8,884 nucleotides of DNA. It comes from DASVSE01 sp036399715. GTDB taxonomy: Bacteria; Bacteroidota; Rhodothermia; Rhodothermales; Rubricoccaceae. Below the pieces are notes generated by a model. It worked only from the letters and a program-made list of their open reading frames with translations. It had not been told where the DNA came from and made no database searches. Each line of letters opens with the position of its first letter. Positions within the stretch are counted from its first letter, which is position 1. Position numbers and translations under genes: made by a program. Positions 1 through 7,390 of the stretch are shown piece after piece. The stretch is taken from assembly GCA_036399715.1 (NCBI GenBank), contig DASWMO010000050.1, positions 1 to 8,884 on the forward strand, given 5' to 3'.

Positions 1-2417
1 CCGCCCGCACGGCCGCCGCCGACGCGACGCGCTCGGCCGCGGACGCCCGCGCGGCCCGCGACCGCACGCGAGACCGCCGGGCGTTCGCCGAGGCCGAGAT
101 CGCCCGCCTCCACGCCACCCGCGCCGACCTCGCCGCCCGCGTCGCGCCCGAACGTGGCCCCGACGTGCTCGGCGACGTGGTCGCCCGCGCGGCTGCGGCA
201 CTCGCCGCGGCCACACAGGAGCTTTCCGAACAGACATCCGCCCGCGACGCCGCGCGCGACGCCGAGGCCGGCGTCCGCGACGCCGAGCAGGCGTCGCGCT
301 CGGCCCGCGACGCCGCCCGCGCCGAGGCGGCGCTCCTCGACGCCCTCCTCGACGCCGGCGACGGCGATGGCGAGGCCGTCGGCGTGCTGCGCCACGTGCT
401 GCAGGTCGTGACCGTCGCCGAGGCGGTCGGATGCGACGACGCCGACCGGCCCGCACTCGCAGCCGCGCTCGGCCTCTTCGCCCACGCCGTCGTCGTCCAG
501 ACCGACGCCGAGGCCGACACCGCCCTCGCCACGCTCCGCGACGCCGACGCGGGCCGCGCGACGTTCCTCGTCCTCGACCGCGTCGCGGCGAGCGCGCCCG
601 CCGAGCGCTCGCCGACGCCGCACGGCGCCACGCCCGCCCTCCGCCTCGCCCGCGCGACCGACGCGCGCCTCGACCCGCTCGTCCGCGCCCTGCTGGCCAA
701 CGTGTTCGTCGTGGACACGCTTACGGACGCACGGCGCCTCGCAGGCCAGTTCCCCGTTGCCCGGTTCGTCGCCCGCGACGGGTCGTGGGCGAGCCCGCAG
801 GGCGCCGTCCACGGCGGCGCAGACGGACCCGACGGCGGCGCGGCCCGCGTCGGGCTGCGCGAGCGGCAGGCGGCGACCGCCGGTGCGCTCGCGCAGGCAG
901 CCGAGGCGCTCGACGCCGCAGTCGCGCGCTCGTCCGAGGCGCGTGCATCGGTCGCCCTCGCCGAGTCAAACCGCTCGCAGGCCGAGGCGCGCCGTGATGC
1001 CTCCCGAACTGCCCTTGAGACTGCCCGGACGGCCGTCGCCCGCCGTGACGCCGAGACGGCCGCCCTCGCGGGCGAGCGGGCGCGCCTTGACACGCGCCTC
1101 GCCGAGGTGACGGCTCAGGCCGCCGCACTCCCACCCGACGACGCCCTCGACTCAGCGGCCGCTGCTGCCTCTGCGGCGGCTGACATCGCCGAAGCGGCTC
1201 GCGACGCCGCGAGGCGCGCACTCGACGTCGCCGAAGCCCATCGCCGGACGGCCGAGGCTGCGTGGAACGACGCCCGCCTCGCTCAGTCACGCGCCACGGC
1301 TGCGGTCGCGGCACTCCGGGCCGACCGCGACCGGCTCGCCGGAAGCGCGGCCGCACTGGAACGCCGCGACGCGACGCGGGCCGACGAGCACGCACGTCTC
1401 ACCGCGGCCTTCGACCTCGCGTCCCGACGCGAATCGGACCTCGCCCGCGCCCTCGACAGCGAGCGGACGCAGACGGACGCGCTCCAGACGACCGCCGCCA
1501 AAGCCGAGACGCACGTCCTCGACGTGCGTGCGCGCATCTCGGACGCTGAGTCCGGACTTCGGACCGTTCGGTCTGCCCGCGAGACGGCCCTCGCCGCCCG
1601 CGCCGCAGCCGACCTGCGCCTCGCCGAGATCGCCACGCGCCAGCAGACGACCGAGGAGCGCCTCGCCGACGACCACGGCGCGACGCTCGCCGACGCCGAA
1701 CGCGAACTCGACCGTCTCTCCGAAGCAGGCCTCTTCGAGCCCGAGACCGCTCGTGCCGACGTGCCACACCTGCGCGAGTCTCTCCGGGCACTCGGCGCCG
1801 TCAACGCCCTCGCACTCGAGAGCTACGACGCTGAACATGAGCGCCTGACGTTTCTCCAGGCGCAGCGTGCGGACGTCCAGAGCGCCGAGCGGTCTCTACT
1901 GGACACCATCGACGAGATCAACCGGACGGCTTCGGAGCGGTTCAACGCGACGTTCACCCGCATCCGCGACGCCTTCCGGACCATCTTCGCCGACCTCTTC
2001 GGCGGCGACGCCGAGGCCGACGTGATGCTCGACGGCGACGACCCGCTCGAATCGCCGGTCGCCATCACGGCCCGCCCGCGGGGCAAGCGGCCCGTCGGCC
2101 TCGCCCAGCTCTCGGGCGGCGAGAAGACGCTTACAGCAACCGCCCTACTGTTCGCGATCTACCTCGTCAAGCCCTCGCCGTTCTGCATCCTCGACGAGGT
2201 CGACGCGCCGCTCGACGATGCCAACGTGGAGCGCTTCATGCGCCTCATCCGCTCGTTCGCGGACCGCACGCAGTTCATCCTCGTCACCCACAACAAGCTC
2301 ACGATGGAAGCCGCGGACCGGATGTACGGCGTGACGATGCCGACGCCGGGCGTGAGCCGCCTGGTCGGCGTGCGCCTCGACGGCGTGGACGAGCCCGCGG
2401 CCCGCGCCGAGGCGTGA
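1..2417 (+). CDS. smc: Chromosome segregation ATPase SMC, 5'-truncated by the window edge
   Basis: SMC is the ATPase core of bacterial condensin. It works with ScpA and ScpB to organise and resolve the chromosome. The frame is open from the first full codon (base 3), so the N-terminal head with Walker A and much of the first coil lie upstream; about 804 residues are visible. In order: the end of the first coil (to about base 380); the hinge (about 381-818, ending in a conserved DGSW..PQGAVHGG stretch); a long coil very rich in Ala, Arg, Asp and Glu (about 830-1740); and the C-terminal head. The head begins at the LGAVNALALESY element (about 1791-1826). It carries the ABC signature LSGGE (2109-2123), Walker B CILDE (2184-2198) with the D-loop after it, and the H-switch VTHNK near 2283-2297. 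Family and order are certain. The stop overlaps the next ATG by one base, so translation is probably coupled. The unusual Ala content fits the GC-rich genome rather than a distinct subtype. Confidence 0.96.
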   Translation, partial: ARTAAADATRSAADARAARDRTRDRRAFAEAEIARLHATRADLAARVAPERGPDVLGDVVARAAAALAAATQELSEQTSARDAARDAEAGVRDAEQASRSARDAARAEAALLDALLDAGDGDGEAVGVLRHVLQVVTVAEAVGCDDADRPALAAALGLFAHAVVVQTDAEADTALATLRDADAGRATFLVLDRVAASAPAERSPTPHGATPALRLARATDARLDPLVRALLANVFVVDTLTDARRLAGQFPVARFVARDGSWASPQGAVHGGADGPDGGAARVGLRERQAATAGALAQAAEALDAAVARSSEARASVALAESNRSQAEARRDASRTALETARTAVARRDAETAALAGERARLDTRLAEVTAQAAALPPDDALDSAAAAASAAADIAEAARDAARRALDVAEAHRRTAEAAWNDARLAQSRATAAVAALRADRDRLAGSAAALERRDATRADEHARLTAAFDLASRRESDLARALDSERTQTDALQTTAAKAETHVLDVRARISDAESGLRTVRSARETALAARAAADLRLAEIATRQQTTEERLADDHGATLADAERELDRLSEAGLFEPETARADVPHLRESLRALGAVNALALESYDAEHERLTFLQAQRADVQSAERSLLDTIDEINRTASERFNATFTRIRDAFRTIFADLFGGDAEADVMLDGDDPLESPVAITARPRGKRPVGLAQLSGGEKTLTATALLFAIYLVKPSPFCILDEVDAPLDDANVERFMRLIRSFADRTQFILVTHNKLTMEAADRMYGVTMPTPGVSRLVGVRLDGVDEPAARAEA

Positions 2418-2764
2418 TGCGGATCCCCTTCACCTTCGACCTCATGGATGGCGTGGTGAACGTCCGCGGGACGGTCCGCCTCGACGGCGACGACCTCGTG
2501 TTCGAGATGTCCCAGACCCTGGCTAAACTCGTTCCAGTCGGCCGCCGCACGGTCCGCCTGCCCGCCGACGACGTTGAGTCCATCGACGTGCACGCGACGC
2601 GTCTTGGCCGGGTGCGGCTCGTCGTCCGGCCGTTCGGGTTCGTCACCGTCCGAGGCTTCCCGGGCGACCCGCCGGGCGAGATCGTGCTCCCGCTCGCCCG
2701 CACGGACCGCGCGGCGGCCGAGGCATTTGCGCGCGAGGTCCGCCTCCGCAACCTCCCCCGCTGA
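2417..2764 (+). CDS. Uncharacterised 115-aa beta-rich protein, possible PH-like fold
   Basis: I do not recognise this protein. The ATG at 2417 shares its A with the smc stop (TGATG). A GTG at 2414 would add one residue, but the overlapping ATG is the likelier start. No signal peptide or membrane segment is visible, so the product is probably cytoplasmic. The sequence alternates short hydrophobic strands with charged turns: FTFDL, VVNVRGTVRL, LVFEM, RTVRLP, VESIDV, VRLVVR and EIVLPL. It closes with a single Ala-rich amphipathic helix (about residues 96-110, DRAAAEAFAREVRLR). Roughly seven strands capped by one helix is what a PH/GRAM-like domain looks like, but this is inferred from pattern only. 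There are no Cys, and no conserved catalytic cluster stands out. Overlap with smc suggests co-translation, and possibly a partner role in the same process, though operon position alone does not prove it. Coding status is supported by the tight overlap and matching codon use. Confidence 0.82.
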   Translation: MRIPFTFDLMDGVVNVRGTVRLDGDDLVFEMSQTLAKLVPVGRRTVRLPADDVESIDVHATRLGRVRLVVRPFGFVTVRGFPGDPPGEIVLPLARTDRAAAEAFAREVRLRNLPR

Positions 2765-2779
2765 GCCGGGCAGCCCGGC
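2765..2779 (+). terminator. GC hairpin directly after the 115-aa gene stop
   Basis: GCCGGG, the three-base loop CAG and CCCGGC form a perfect six-pair stem starting at the first base after the TGA. No T-tract follows, so this is not a textbook intrinsic terminator. It may end or attenuate the smc transcript, or protect its 3' end. In DNA this GC-rich, short inverted repeats arise easily by chance; its position against the stop codon is the main reason to list it. Confidence 0.35.
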
Positions 2780-2799
2780 GTCCAGCGCCGCCGGCCGCG

Positions 2800-2807
2800 T
2801 AGCTTGC
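2800..2807 (+). promoter_or_regulatory. Weak Bacteroidota-like -7 box before the 576-aa gene
   Basis: TAGCTTGC partly fits the Bacteroidota -7 consensus TAnnTTTG and sits 23 bases before the ATG at 2831, in the only gap among the first four genes. No clear -33 TTG element is present at the usual distance. If real, it would start a short leader of about 15 bases and make the 576-aa gene plus pccB a separate transcription unit from smc. Confidence 0.25.
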
Positions 2808-2830
2808 CCCTCCCCCGCCGCGCCCGCCCG

Positions 2831-4561
2831 ATGCTCGCCCCTCCCGACTCCGGCGACCACGCCCTCGGTGCCGCTGCCGACGCCCTCGCCCGGCGGATTC
2901 TGGACCGGCTGCCGGCGCTCCAGTCCCACTCCCGCGACGAGATCGCGGCCCTCCCGTCGCCTGTCTCCTGCGTCCTCCTCGCCCGCCTCGACGCCCGGCT
3001 CGACCGCGAGGCGACGGCGCCGGTGTCGGACTGGATCGACCCCGACCGCGCCGGAGACGCTGCCCGCGCGTGGCGCGAGGCGGCCCGGAGTGCCGCGCGC
3101 GTCCCGGCGCCGGCATGGACGGCCTTCCTCGTCGACGCGTGCCGCCTCGCCGTGTCGCACCTCGTCCGGCCCGCCGAGACGCTCGCCGCGGTCGCCTTTG
3201 AGGACGACGGGGAGGCCGAGCGGCCTGCCGCGCTCGTCGTGCGCCGCCTCGCCGCGTTCGAGCCGTACCCGTACCTGCCCGATATCGCCGGTCGGTACGT
3301 CGAGCGCAAGGACATCGCGCGGCTGGACCGCGTCGGGCTCGAAAGCCTCCTCCGCCGTATCGACCGCCGCATGGTCGCGACGTTCACGGCCGACGAGTGG
3401 GCCGGTCTGCTCGACCCGCTCGTCGGGCTGCTCGGCGCGCCGGGTGTGCCGGGTGCGCTCGCCGCCGCCTTTTTCGAGGCGAAGGGCCGCGACGACCTCG
3501 CCCGCGCCGTCGCCTCGGCAGGCCTGCTCACGCGCGCCGACCTCCACGCGAGACTGACGGTCGCGCTCGGCTCGCCCGCCCCCACACGTCCCGAGCCGGT
3601 CGTAGCTCTGACCGTCGCCGAGCCCGAGGCGCCAACGAGTCCGGAGCCCAACAGTCCCGAGCAGCCCCCGGTCCCCGACGCCACCGTCCGTCTGGACGAG
3701 GCCCCACCGACGGACGACTCCACGACACCCGACTGGCGAGACCGCGACCCCGATCTCGCCGCGTGGCTGACGACGGCCAGCGCAGACGCCCCGCCGCGCG
3801 AGGCGCCACCGGCCGAGGCTCTACCAGCGGAGCCTCCGCCATCCGAAGGCACACCGCCCGAGGCAGACCACACCCACGCGCGCGCGACGTGGCACGCCGC
3901 CCCGTTCCCGCTCGGCGCCGAGTTCGACGTCCCGGCGCGTATGGAGTCGCCGTCGGCTCCGCCACCGCCCGACGCGCCGCCGCTCTCAGCTCCGCCGCCA
4001 GCCGCCGCGCCGCCTGCCGAGCCGCCCGCCAGTCCAGACGATGAGCCGCTCTGGATGCGGATGATGGCGCCCGCGGACCGCCGCGCAGACGGTCCGTCCG
4101 CAGAGCCGACCGAGAGCGAAGCCGACGACGTGGAGCCGCCGCTCTGGAAACGCTTCATGCCGCGCCCGGCCACCGCACCGGACGCCCACCTGCCGCGTCC
4201 GCCCGTCGCGCCGCCGCGGCCCCCGCTCCCGCCTGACCCGCCGAGCGAGCGCCCCGACGCGGCCACGTCGGGCAGTGACGCCCCGAATGAACCACCACCG
4301 TCTGGCCTCGACCGACTCGAACGCGCCGCCCTCGGGCAGCCCATCGACGACGCCCGTCGGGCCCTCTTCGTCGCCGACCTCTTCGGCGGCTCCGAAGCTT
4401 CCTACGCCGAGACGCTCGTCGCCCTCGCCCGCGACGCGTCGTGGACCGAGGCGAGCGACACCATCGCCCGCGATGTCTTCCGGCGCCACCGCGTGAGCCC
4501 TCTCTCCGACGCCGCCGTCGCCCTCGTGGACGCCGTCGAAGCCCGATTTCGCCCCCTCTGA
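2831..4561 (+). CDS. Uncharacterised 576-aa protein: helical N-terminus, Pro-rich linker, Bacteroidota-type C-terminal domain
   Basis: I cannot assign a function. The ATG at 2831 is preferred over an in-frame TTG at 2804, because the intervening codons are Pro/Arg filler and overlap a promoter-like box. Residues 1 to about 248 are mostly helical and Ala/Leu/Arg-rich, with a distinctive segment around residues 144-152 (EPYPYLPDI). Residues about 250-490 form a Pro/Ala/Glu-rich, probably disordered linker. The linker carries two copies of a short motif, PLWMRMM (406-412) and PLWKRFM (437-443), each preceded by acidic residues. Residues about 492-576 form a compact helical domain including [15 protein letters not shown]. 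From memory this resembles a C-terminal domain of uncharacterised Bacteroidota proteins, typically an LFGGD..Y pattern followed by helices. No signal peptide or membrane segment is seen, so it is probably cytoplasmic. Its stop overlaps the pccB ATG (TGATG), which suggests coupled translation. It may be an adaptor or scaffold, but that is only inference from the architecture. Confidence 0.9.
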   Translation: MLAPPDSGDHALGAAADALARRILDRLPALQSHSRDEIAALPSPVSCVLLARLDARLDREATAPVSDWIDPDRAGDAARAWREAARSAARVPAPAWTAFLVDACRLAVSHLVRPAETLAAVAFEDDGEAERPAALVVRRLAAFEPYPYLPDIAGRYVERKDIARLDRVGLESLLRRIDRRMVATFTADEWAGLLDPLVGLLGAPGVPGALAAAFFEAKGRDDLARAVASAGLLTRADLHARLTVALGSPAPTRPEPVVALTVAEPEAPTSPEPNSPEQPPVPDATVRLDEAPPTDDSTTPDWRDRDPDLAAWLTTASADAPPREAPPAEALPAEPPPSEGTPPEADHTHARATWHAAPFPLGAEFDVPARMESPSAPPPPDAPPLSAPPPAAAPPAEPPASPDDEPLWMRMMAPADRRADGPSAEPTESEADDVEPPLWKRFMPRPATAPDAHLPRPPVAPPRPPLPPDPPSERPDAATSGSDAPNEPPPSGLDRLERAALGQPIDDARRALFVADLFGGSEASYAETLVALARDASWTEASDTIARDVFRRHRVSPLSDAAVALVDAVEARFRPL

Positions 4562-6114
4562 TGACCGATTCCTCCGACCGCCTCGCCGACCTCGACACCC
4601 GCCGACACGAAGCCCGCCTCGGCGGCGGCCAGGCCCGCGTCGACGCGCAGCACGCCCGCGGCAAGCTCACCGCCCGCGAACGCCTCGACGTGCTCCTCGA
4701 CGCCGGCTCGTTCCAGGAGACCGGCGCGTTCGTCCGCCACCAGGAGACCGCCTTCGGGCTCGACAAGGAGCGGCCATACGGCGACGGCGTCGTGACGGGC
4801 TGGGGGACCGTCGCCGGGCGCCTCGTCTACGTCTACTCGCAGGACTTCACCGTCTTCGGCGGCTCGCTCGGGCTCGCCCACGCGTCCAAGATCGTCCGTC
4901 TGATGCAGCTCGCGCTGGAGAACGGCGCGCCCGTGATCGGCCTCAACGACTCGGGCGGCGCGCGCATCCAGGAGGGCGTCGCGGCCCTCGGCGGCTACGC
5001 GGACCTCTTCCTCCAGAACACGATGGCGAGCGGCGTCGTGCCGCAGATCTCGGCCATCCTCGGCCCGTGCGCCGGCGGCGCCGTCTACTCGCCGGCCATC
5101 ACGGACTTCGTGTTCATGGCGCGCGGGACGAGCTACATGTTCGTGACCGGCCCGAACGTCGTTAAGACGGTCACCAACGAGGAGGTCACGCAGGAAGAAC
5201 TCGGCGGGGCCGACACGCACGCGAGCAAGTCGGGCGTCTGCCACCGCGCATTCGCCAACGAGGCCGCGCTCCTGCTCGGCATCCGCGAGCTGCTGAGCTA
5301 CCTGCCGCAGAACTGCGAGGACGCCCCGCCGCATGTCCCGACGACCGACCCCGAGACGCGCGCCGACGCGGCTCTCGACACGGTCGTGCCCGAGAGCGCC
5401 TCCACGCCGTACGACATCCACGACGTCGTCAAACGCGTCGTCGACGACGGGCGCTTTTTCGAGATCCACCCGGACTTTGCGGCCAACCTCGTCGTCGGCT
5501 TCGCGCGCCTCGGTGGGCAGTCGGTCGGCGTCGTCGCGAACCAGCCGGCCGTGCTCGCGGGTGTGCTCGATATCGACGCCTCGGTCAAGGGCGCGCGCTT
5601 CGTGCGCTTCTGCGACGCCTTCGGCATCCCGCTCGTCGTCTTCGAGGACGTGCCGGGCTTCCTGCCGGGCACGGACCAGGAGTGGCGCGGCATCATTCGC
5701 CACGGCGCGAAGCTGCTCTACGCCTTCTGCGAGGCGACCGTGCCCAAGATCACCGTCATCACGCGCAAGGCCTACGGCGGCGCCTACGACGTGATGAACT
5801 CGAAGCACATCCGGGCCGACCTCAACCTCGCGTGGCCGACGGCCGAAATCGCGGTCATGGGTGCCAAGGGAGCCGTCGAGATCCTGCGCAAGCGCGAGAT
5901 CGCAGCGAGCGACGACCCGGCCGCCACCGAGGCCGCCTTCACAGACGAGTACCGCGAGCGCTTCGCCAACCCGTACGTCGCCGCCGAGCGCGGCTACATC
6001 GACGACGTCATCCGGCCGTCCGAGACGCGCGCGCGTCTCATCGGTGCGCTCCGGATGCTGAAGAACAAGGTCCAAACGATGCCCAAGCGCAAGCATGGCA
6101 ACCTTCCCCTCTGA
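4561..6114 (+). CDS. pccB: Acyl-CoA carboxylase carboxyltransferase (beta) subunit, propionyl-CoA carboxylase type
   Basis: This 517-aa carboxyltransferase subunit moves CO2 from carboxybiotin to an acyl-CoA, most likely turning propionyl-CoA into (S)-methylmalonyl-CoA in the cytoplasm. The length is normal and both ends are canonical: near the N-terminus [18 protein letters not shown], and at the C-terminus KRKHGNLPL. The two crotonase-like halves are intact. The N-terminal half has [12 protein letters not shown] and the oxyanion-hole segment GPCAGGA (168-174). The C-terminal half has DVPGFLPG, then GGAYDVM with Asp410, then [19 protein letters not shown]. Asp at that site is associated with propionyl-CoA preference in actinobacterial PccB; this is remembered family knowledge. 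A methylmalonyl-CoA decarboxylase or a broad acyl-CoA carboxylase subunit remains possible. The ATG at 4561 overlaps the upstream stop (TGATG) and starts the typical family N-terminus, so longer upstream starts are rejected. No biotin carboxylase/BCCP gene lies in this window, so the partner must be elsewhere. Confidence 0.96.
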   Translation: MTDSSDRLADLDTRRHEARLGGGQARVDAQHARGKLTARERLDVLLDAGSFQETGAFVRHQETAFGLDKERPYGDGVVTGWGTVAGRLVYVYSQDFTVFGGSLGLAHASKIVRLMQLALENGAPVIGLNDSGGARIQEGVAALGGYADLFLQNTMASGVVPQISAILGPCAGGAVYSPAITDFVFMARGTSYMFVTGPNVVKTVTNEEVTQEELGGADTHASKSGVCHRAFANEAALLLGIRELLSYLPQNCEDAPPHVPTTDPETRADAALDTVVPESASTPYDIHDVVKRVVDDGRFFEIHPDFAANLVVGFARLGGQSVGVVANQPAVLAGVLDIDASVKGARFVRFCDAFGIPLVVFEDVPGFLPGTDQEWRGIIRHGAKLLYAFCEATVPKITVITRKAYGGAYDVMNSKHIRADLNLAWPTAEIAVMGAKGAVEILRKREIAASDDPAATEAAFTDEYRERFANPYVAAERGYIDDVIRPSETRARLIGALRMLKNKVQTMPKRKHGNLPL

Positions 6115-6149
6115 GGAAGGACGGCGCAGCCCACCTGCCGCTGTAGCGG
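6102..6149. terminator. Possible bidirectional terminator between convergent pccB and TraB-family gene
   Basis: Two small inverted repeats lie at the convergent junction. CCTTCC (6102-6107) pairs with GGAAGG (6115-6120) across a seven-base loop that contains the pccB stop. CCGC (6138-6141) pairs with GCGG (6146-6149) across TGTA. Neither is followed by a strong T-run on either strand. The 40-bp gap between the two stops must hold any termination signals, which is the main support. Confidence 0.35.
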
Positions 6150-6154
6150 TCTGT

Positions 6155-7162
6155 CTACTCGACCCGCTCGACGACGAGCCCCCGCGCGCGGAGCATCTCG
6201 ACGACGCTGCCCGGCCCGACGAGGTGCCCCGCCCCGACGACGACGAGCACGTCCTCGTCGGTCCGCGCGAGAAGGGCCTCAATCTGCGGCAGCCAGCGTG
6301 CGTTGCGGTCGGTGAGCAGCCGCCGCCGCATGACGGTCGACGCCCCGAGACCCGAAGCCACGATGGCCGCGAGCGCCTCGGCGTCCCCGGCCTCCCACGC
6401 CGCGACGAGCGGCATCTGGCCGCCTGCGTCCACGCTGTCGGCGTCCAGGCTGTTCAGGCCGTCCGAGCCGAGCGCGTCGCGGAGCAGGGCGAGTTGGTCC
6501 TTGATAGGCAGGCCGTCGAAGGCGCCGGTCTGGTCCGCGATCGTCTCCAGGCCGAGGCGCTCGCGGCCATCGGCGGCGGCGCGGGCGTAGAGGACGGCGT
6601 CGACCCCCGCGGCGGCCGAGAGGCGCGCCGATCCGTCGGGGAGCGTCAGCAGAACGACGGCGACGAGCCACGGCTCGAACGACTCGAACGGAGCGAGCGA
6701 GAGGCCCGCCGTTTCGAGGCGCCGTTCGAGGCGCCGGGCGTCCGCGGGCCCGAGGCGCTTCGAAAGCGCGATGCCATCCGTCGCGACGCCGACAGCCGTT
6801 GCGGCGGCAGCATCGGCCCGGGCCAAGTCGAAGTCGATCTCGAAGGCGAGCACGTCGGCATCGGCGTAGGCTGCAGCCGCGGCGCCGGGCAGGACATCCG
6901 TGCCGGGCCGCAACGCGTGGACCGAGCCGAGCAGATAGACCCGGCTGTCGGCGTCTTCGACGCGCCACAGCAGCGGCCGGCGGGGGGCAGCCGGCGCCGG
7001 CGGAGGGCCCGCGGTGGCTGGCGGCACCACGGCGGGCTGAGCGCGGGACGGAGCGACGGCCACGAAGCCGAGCACGAGCGGAAGCAGAAGTGCGCGCACG
7101 GCGAGCGGGGAAGGCAGGGTGAAAAAGATCGCACCGCCGCGAGTCCGCCCGGCCCGCCGCAT
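6155..7162 (-). CDS. Secreted TraB/GumN (TIKI-like) family protein
   Basis: This 335-aa protein of the TraB/PrgY/GumN family is predicted to be exported. Residues 1-41 look like a signal peptide, with hydrophobic core LLLPLVLGFVAVA and cleavage probably after Ser-Arg-Ala, followed by a Pro/Ala linker to about residue 62. The domain follows in family order: LLWRVEDADSRVYLLGSVHAL with GSVH at 79-82, FEID with Glu108, LGLETIADQ with Glu206, and VVVGAGHLVGPGSV with GAGH at 310-313. The paired GxxH motifs and acidic residues match the putative metal site described for eukaryotic TIKI metalloproteases; the bacterial members' activity is poorly known. Protease action here is therefore inference. The ATG at 7162 gives an unusually long n-region with codons atypical of the genome (ACT, GGT, TTT, CCT). 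A GTG at 7099, starting at Val22 just before the hydrophobic core, is a serious alternative. The gene is convergent with pccB and divergent from the transglycosylase gene. Confidence 0.92.
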   Translation of the reverse strand: MRRAGRTRGGAIFFTLPSPLAVRALLLPLVLGFVAVAPSRAQPAVVPPATAGPPPAPAAPRRPLLWRVEDADSRVYLLGSVHALRPGTDVLPGAAAAAYADADVLAFEIDFDLARADAAAATAVGVATDGIALSKRLGPADARRLERRLETAGLSLAPFESFEPWLVAVVLLTLPDGSARLSAAAGVDAVLYARAAADGRERLGLETIADQTGAFDGLPIKDQLALLRDALGSDGLNSLDADSVDAGGQMPLVAAWEAGDAEALAAIVASGLGASTVMRRRLLTDRNARWLPQIEALLARTDEDVLVVVGAGHLVGPGSVVEMLRARGLVVERVE

Positions 7163-7204
7163 CAGGGCGCTGCTAGGGGAAATCCTGTGGGTTCGGCGGC
7201 AGTT

Positions 7205-7231
7205 CTGCCCCAGACAGGCCGGTTCTGGCAG
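7205..7231. repeat. Imperfect inverted repeat in the divergent spacer
   Basis: CTGCCCCAGA (7205-7214) can pair with TCTGGCAG (7224-7231) if two C bases bulge out, leaving a nine-base loop CAGGCCGGT. It could be an operator for a dimeric regulator or an RNA hairpin. It overlaps the octamer series and may be part of the same element. Confidence 0.35.
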
Positions 7232-7283
7232 GGCACTGTCAGGTCGCTCTAGCCCGGCGGTGCAGCCTTTCGCGGGCCTCCTC

Positions 7284-7316
7284 TTGCGCGCCTTCGGCCG
7301 GCCGTCGTTATGTTTC
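7284..7316 (+). promoter_or_regulatory. Bacteroidota-like promoter for the mltD-like gene
   Basis: TATGTTTC at 7309-7316 matches five of the six fixed positions of the Bacteroidota -7 consensus TAnnTTTG. A TTG lies 22 bases upstream at 7284-7286, slightly further than the usual -33 spacing. A start near 7322 would give a leader of about 70 bases before the ATG at 7391. It is the best promoter match I found by eye. Confidence 0.45.
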
Positions 7317-7390
7317 CCACCGCTGCGCCCGGTCGCCCGTTTACGGACCCTTCCGAGGCGCTCTGTTCCCCACCAGCCCGACCCGCCTGC

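Larger units (their letters stand above)
7163..7390. promoter_or_regulatory. Divergent intergenic region between the TraB-family gene and mltD-like gene
   Basis: This is the longest non-coding gap in the window (228 bp) and is visibly less GC-rich than the genes. It must carry the start signals for both exported-protein genes. It contains three related octamers (about 7211-7243), an imperfect hairpin (7205-7231) and a Bacteroidota-like promoter facing the transglycosylase gene. I see no convincing small ORF, and no clear promoter on the minus strand. Confidence 0.6.

Noticed and set aside
165..411. GTG at 165 as the true start of an independent SMC-like protein lacking the first head
   Set aside because: The same frame is open and coil-like back to base 3, and the hinge follows at the normal place, so this is an internal codon of a full-length smc cut by the window edge.
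830..1740. Ala/Arg/Asp-rich repetitive protein as a possible tandem-repeat element
   Set aside because: There is no regular repeat unit at DNA level. It is the SMC second coiled-coil arm with a GC-biased residue choice.
2804..2830. A TTG start adding nine residues to the 576-aa protein
   Set aside because: The added residues are Pro/Arg filler from a promoter-like stretch, and a normal ATG is available at 2831.
2299..4344. A 681-codon open frame on the minus strand across the 576-aa gene
   Set aside because: Its translation is Ser/Arg/Gly-rich low complexity with no recognisable motif. Long antisense frames are expected where codons end almost always in G or C. The plus-strand gene has coupled junctions and a recognisable C-terminal domain.
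4441..4560. An upstream GTG start extending pccB by 40 codons
   Set aside because: The extension overlaps the conserved C-terminal domain of the preceding gene, and the family N-terminus begins at the ATG at 4561.
4402..6282. A 626-codon open frame on the minus strand across pccB
   Set aside because: It is the antisense of an unmistakable carboxyltransferase gene and shows no family motifs of its own. It is a compositional artefact.
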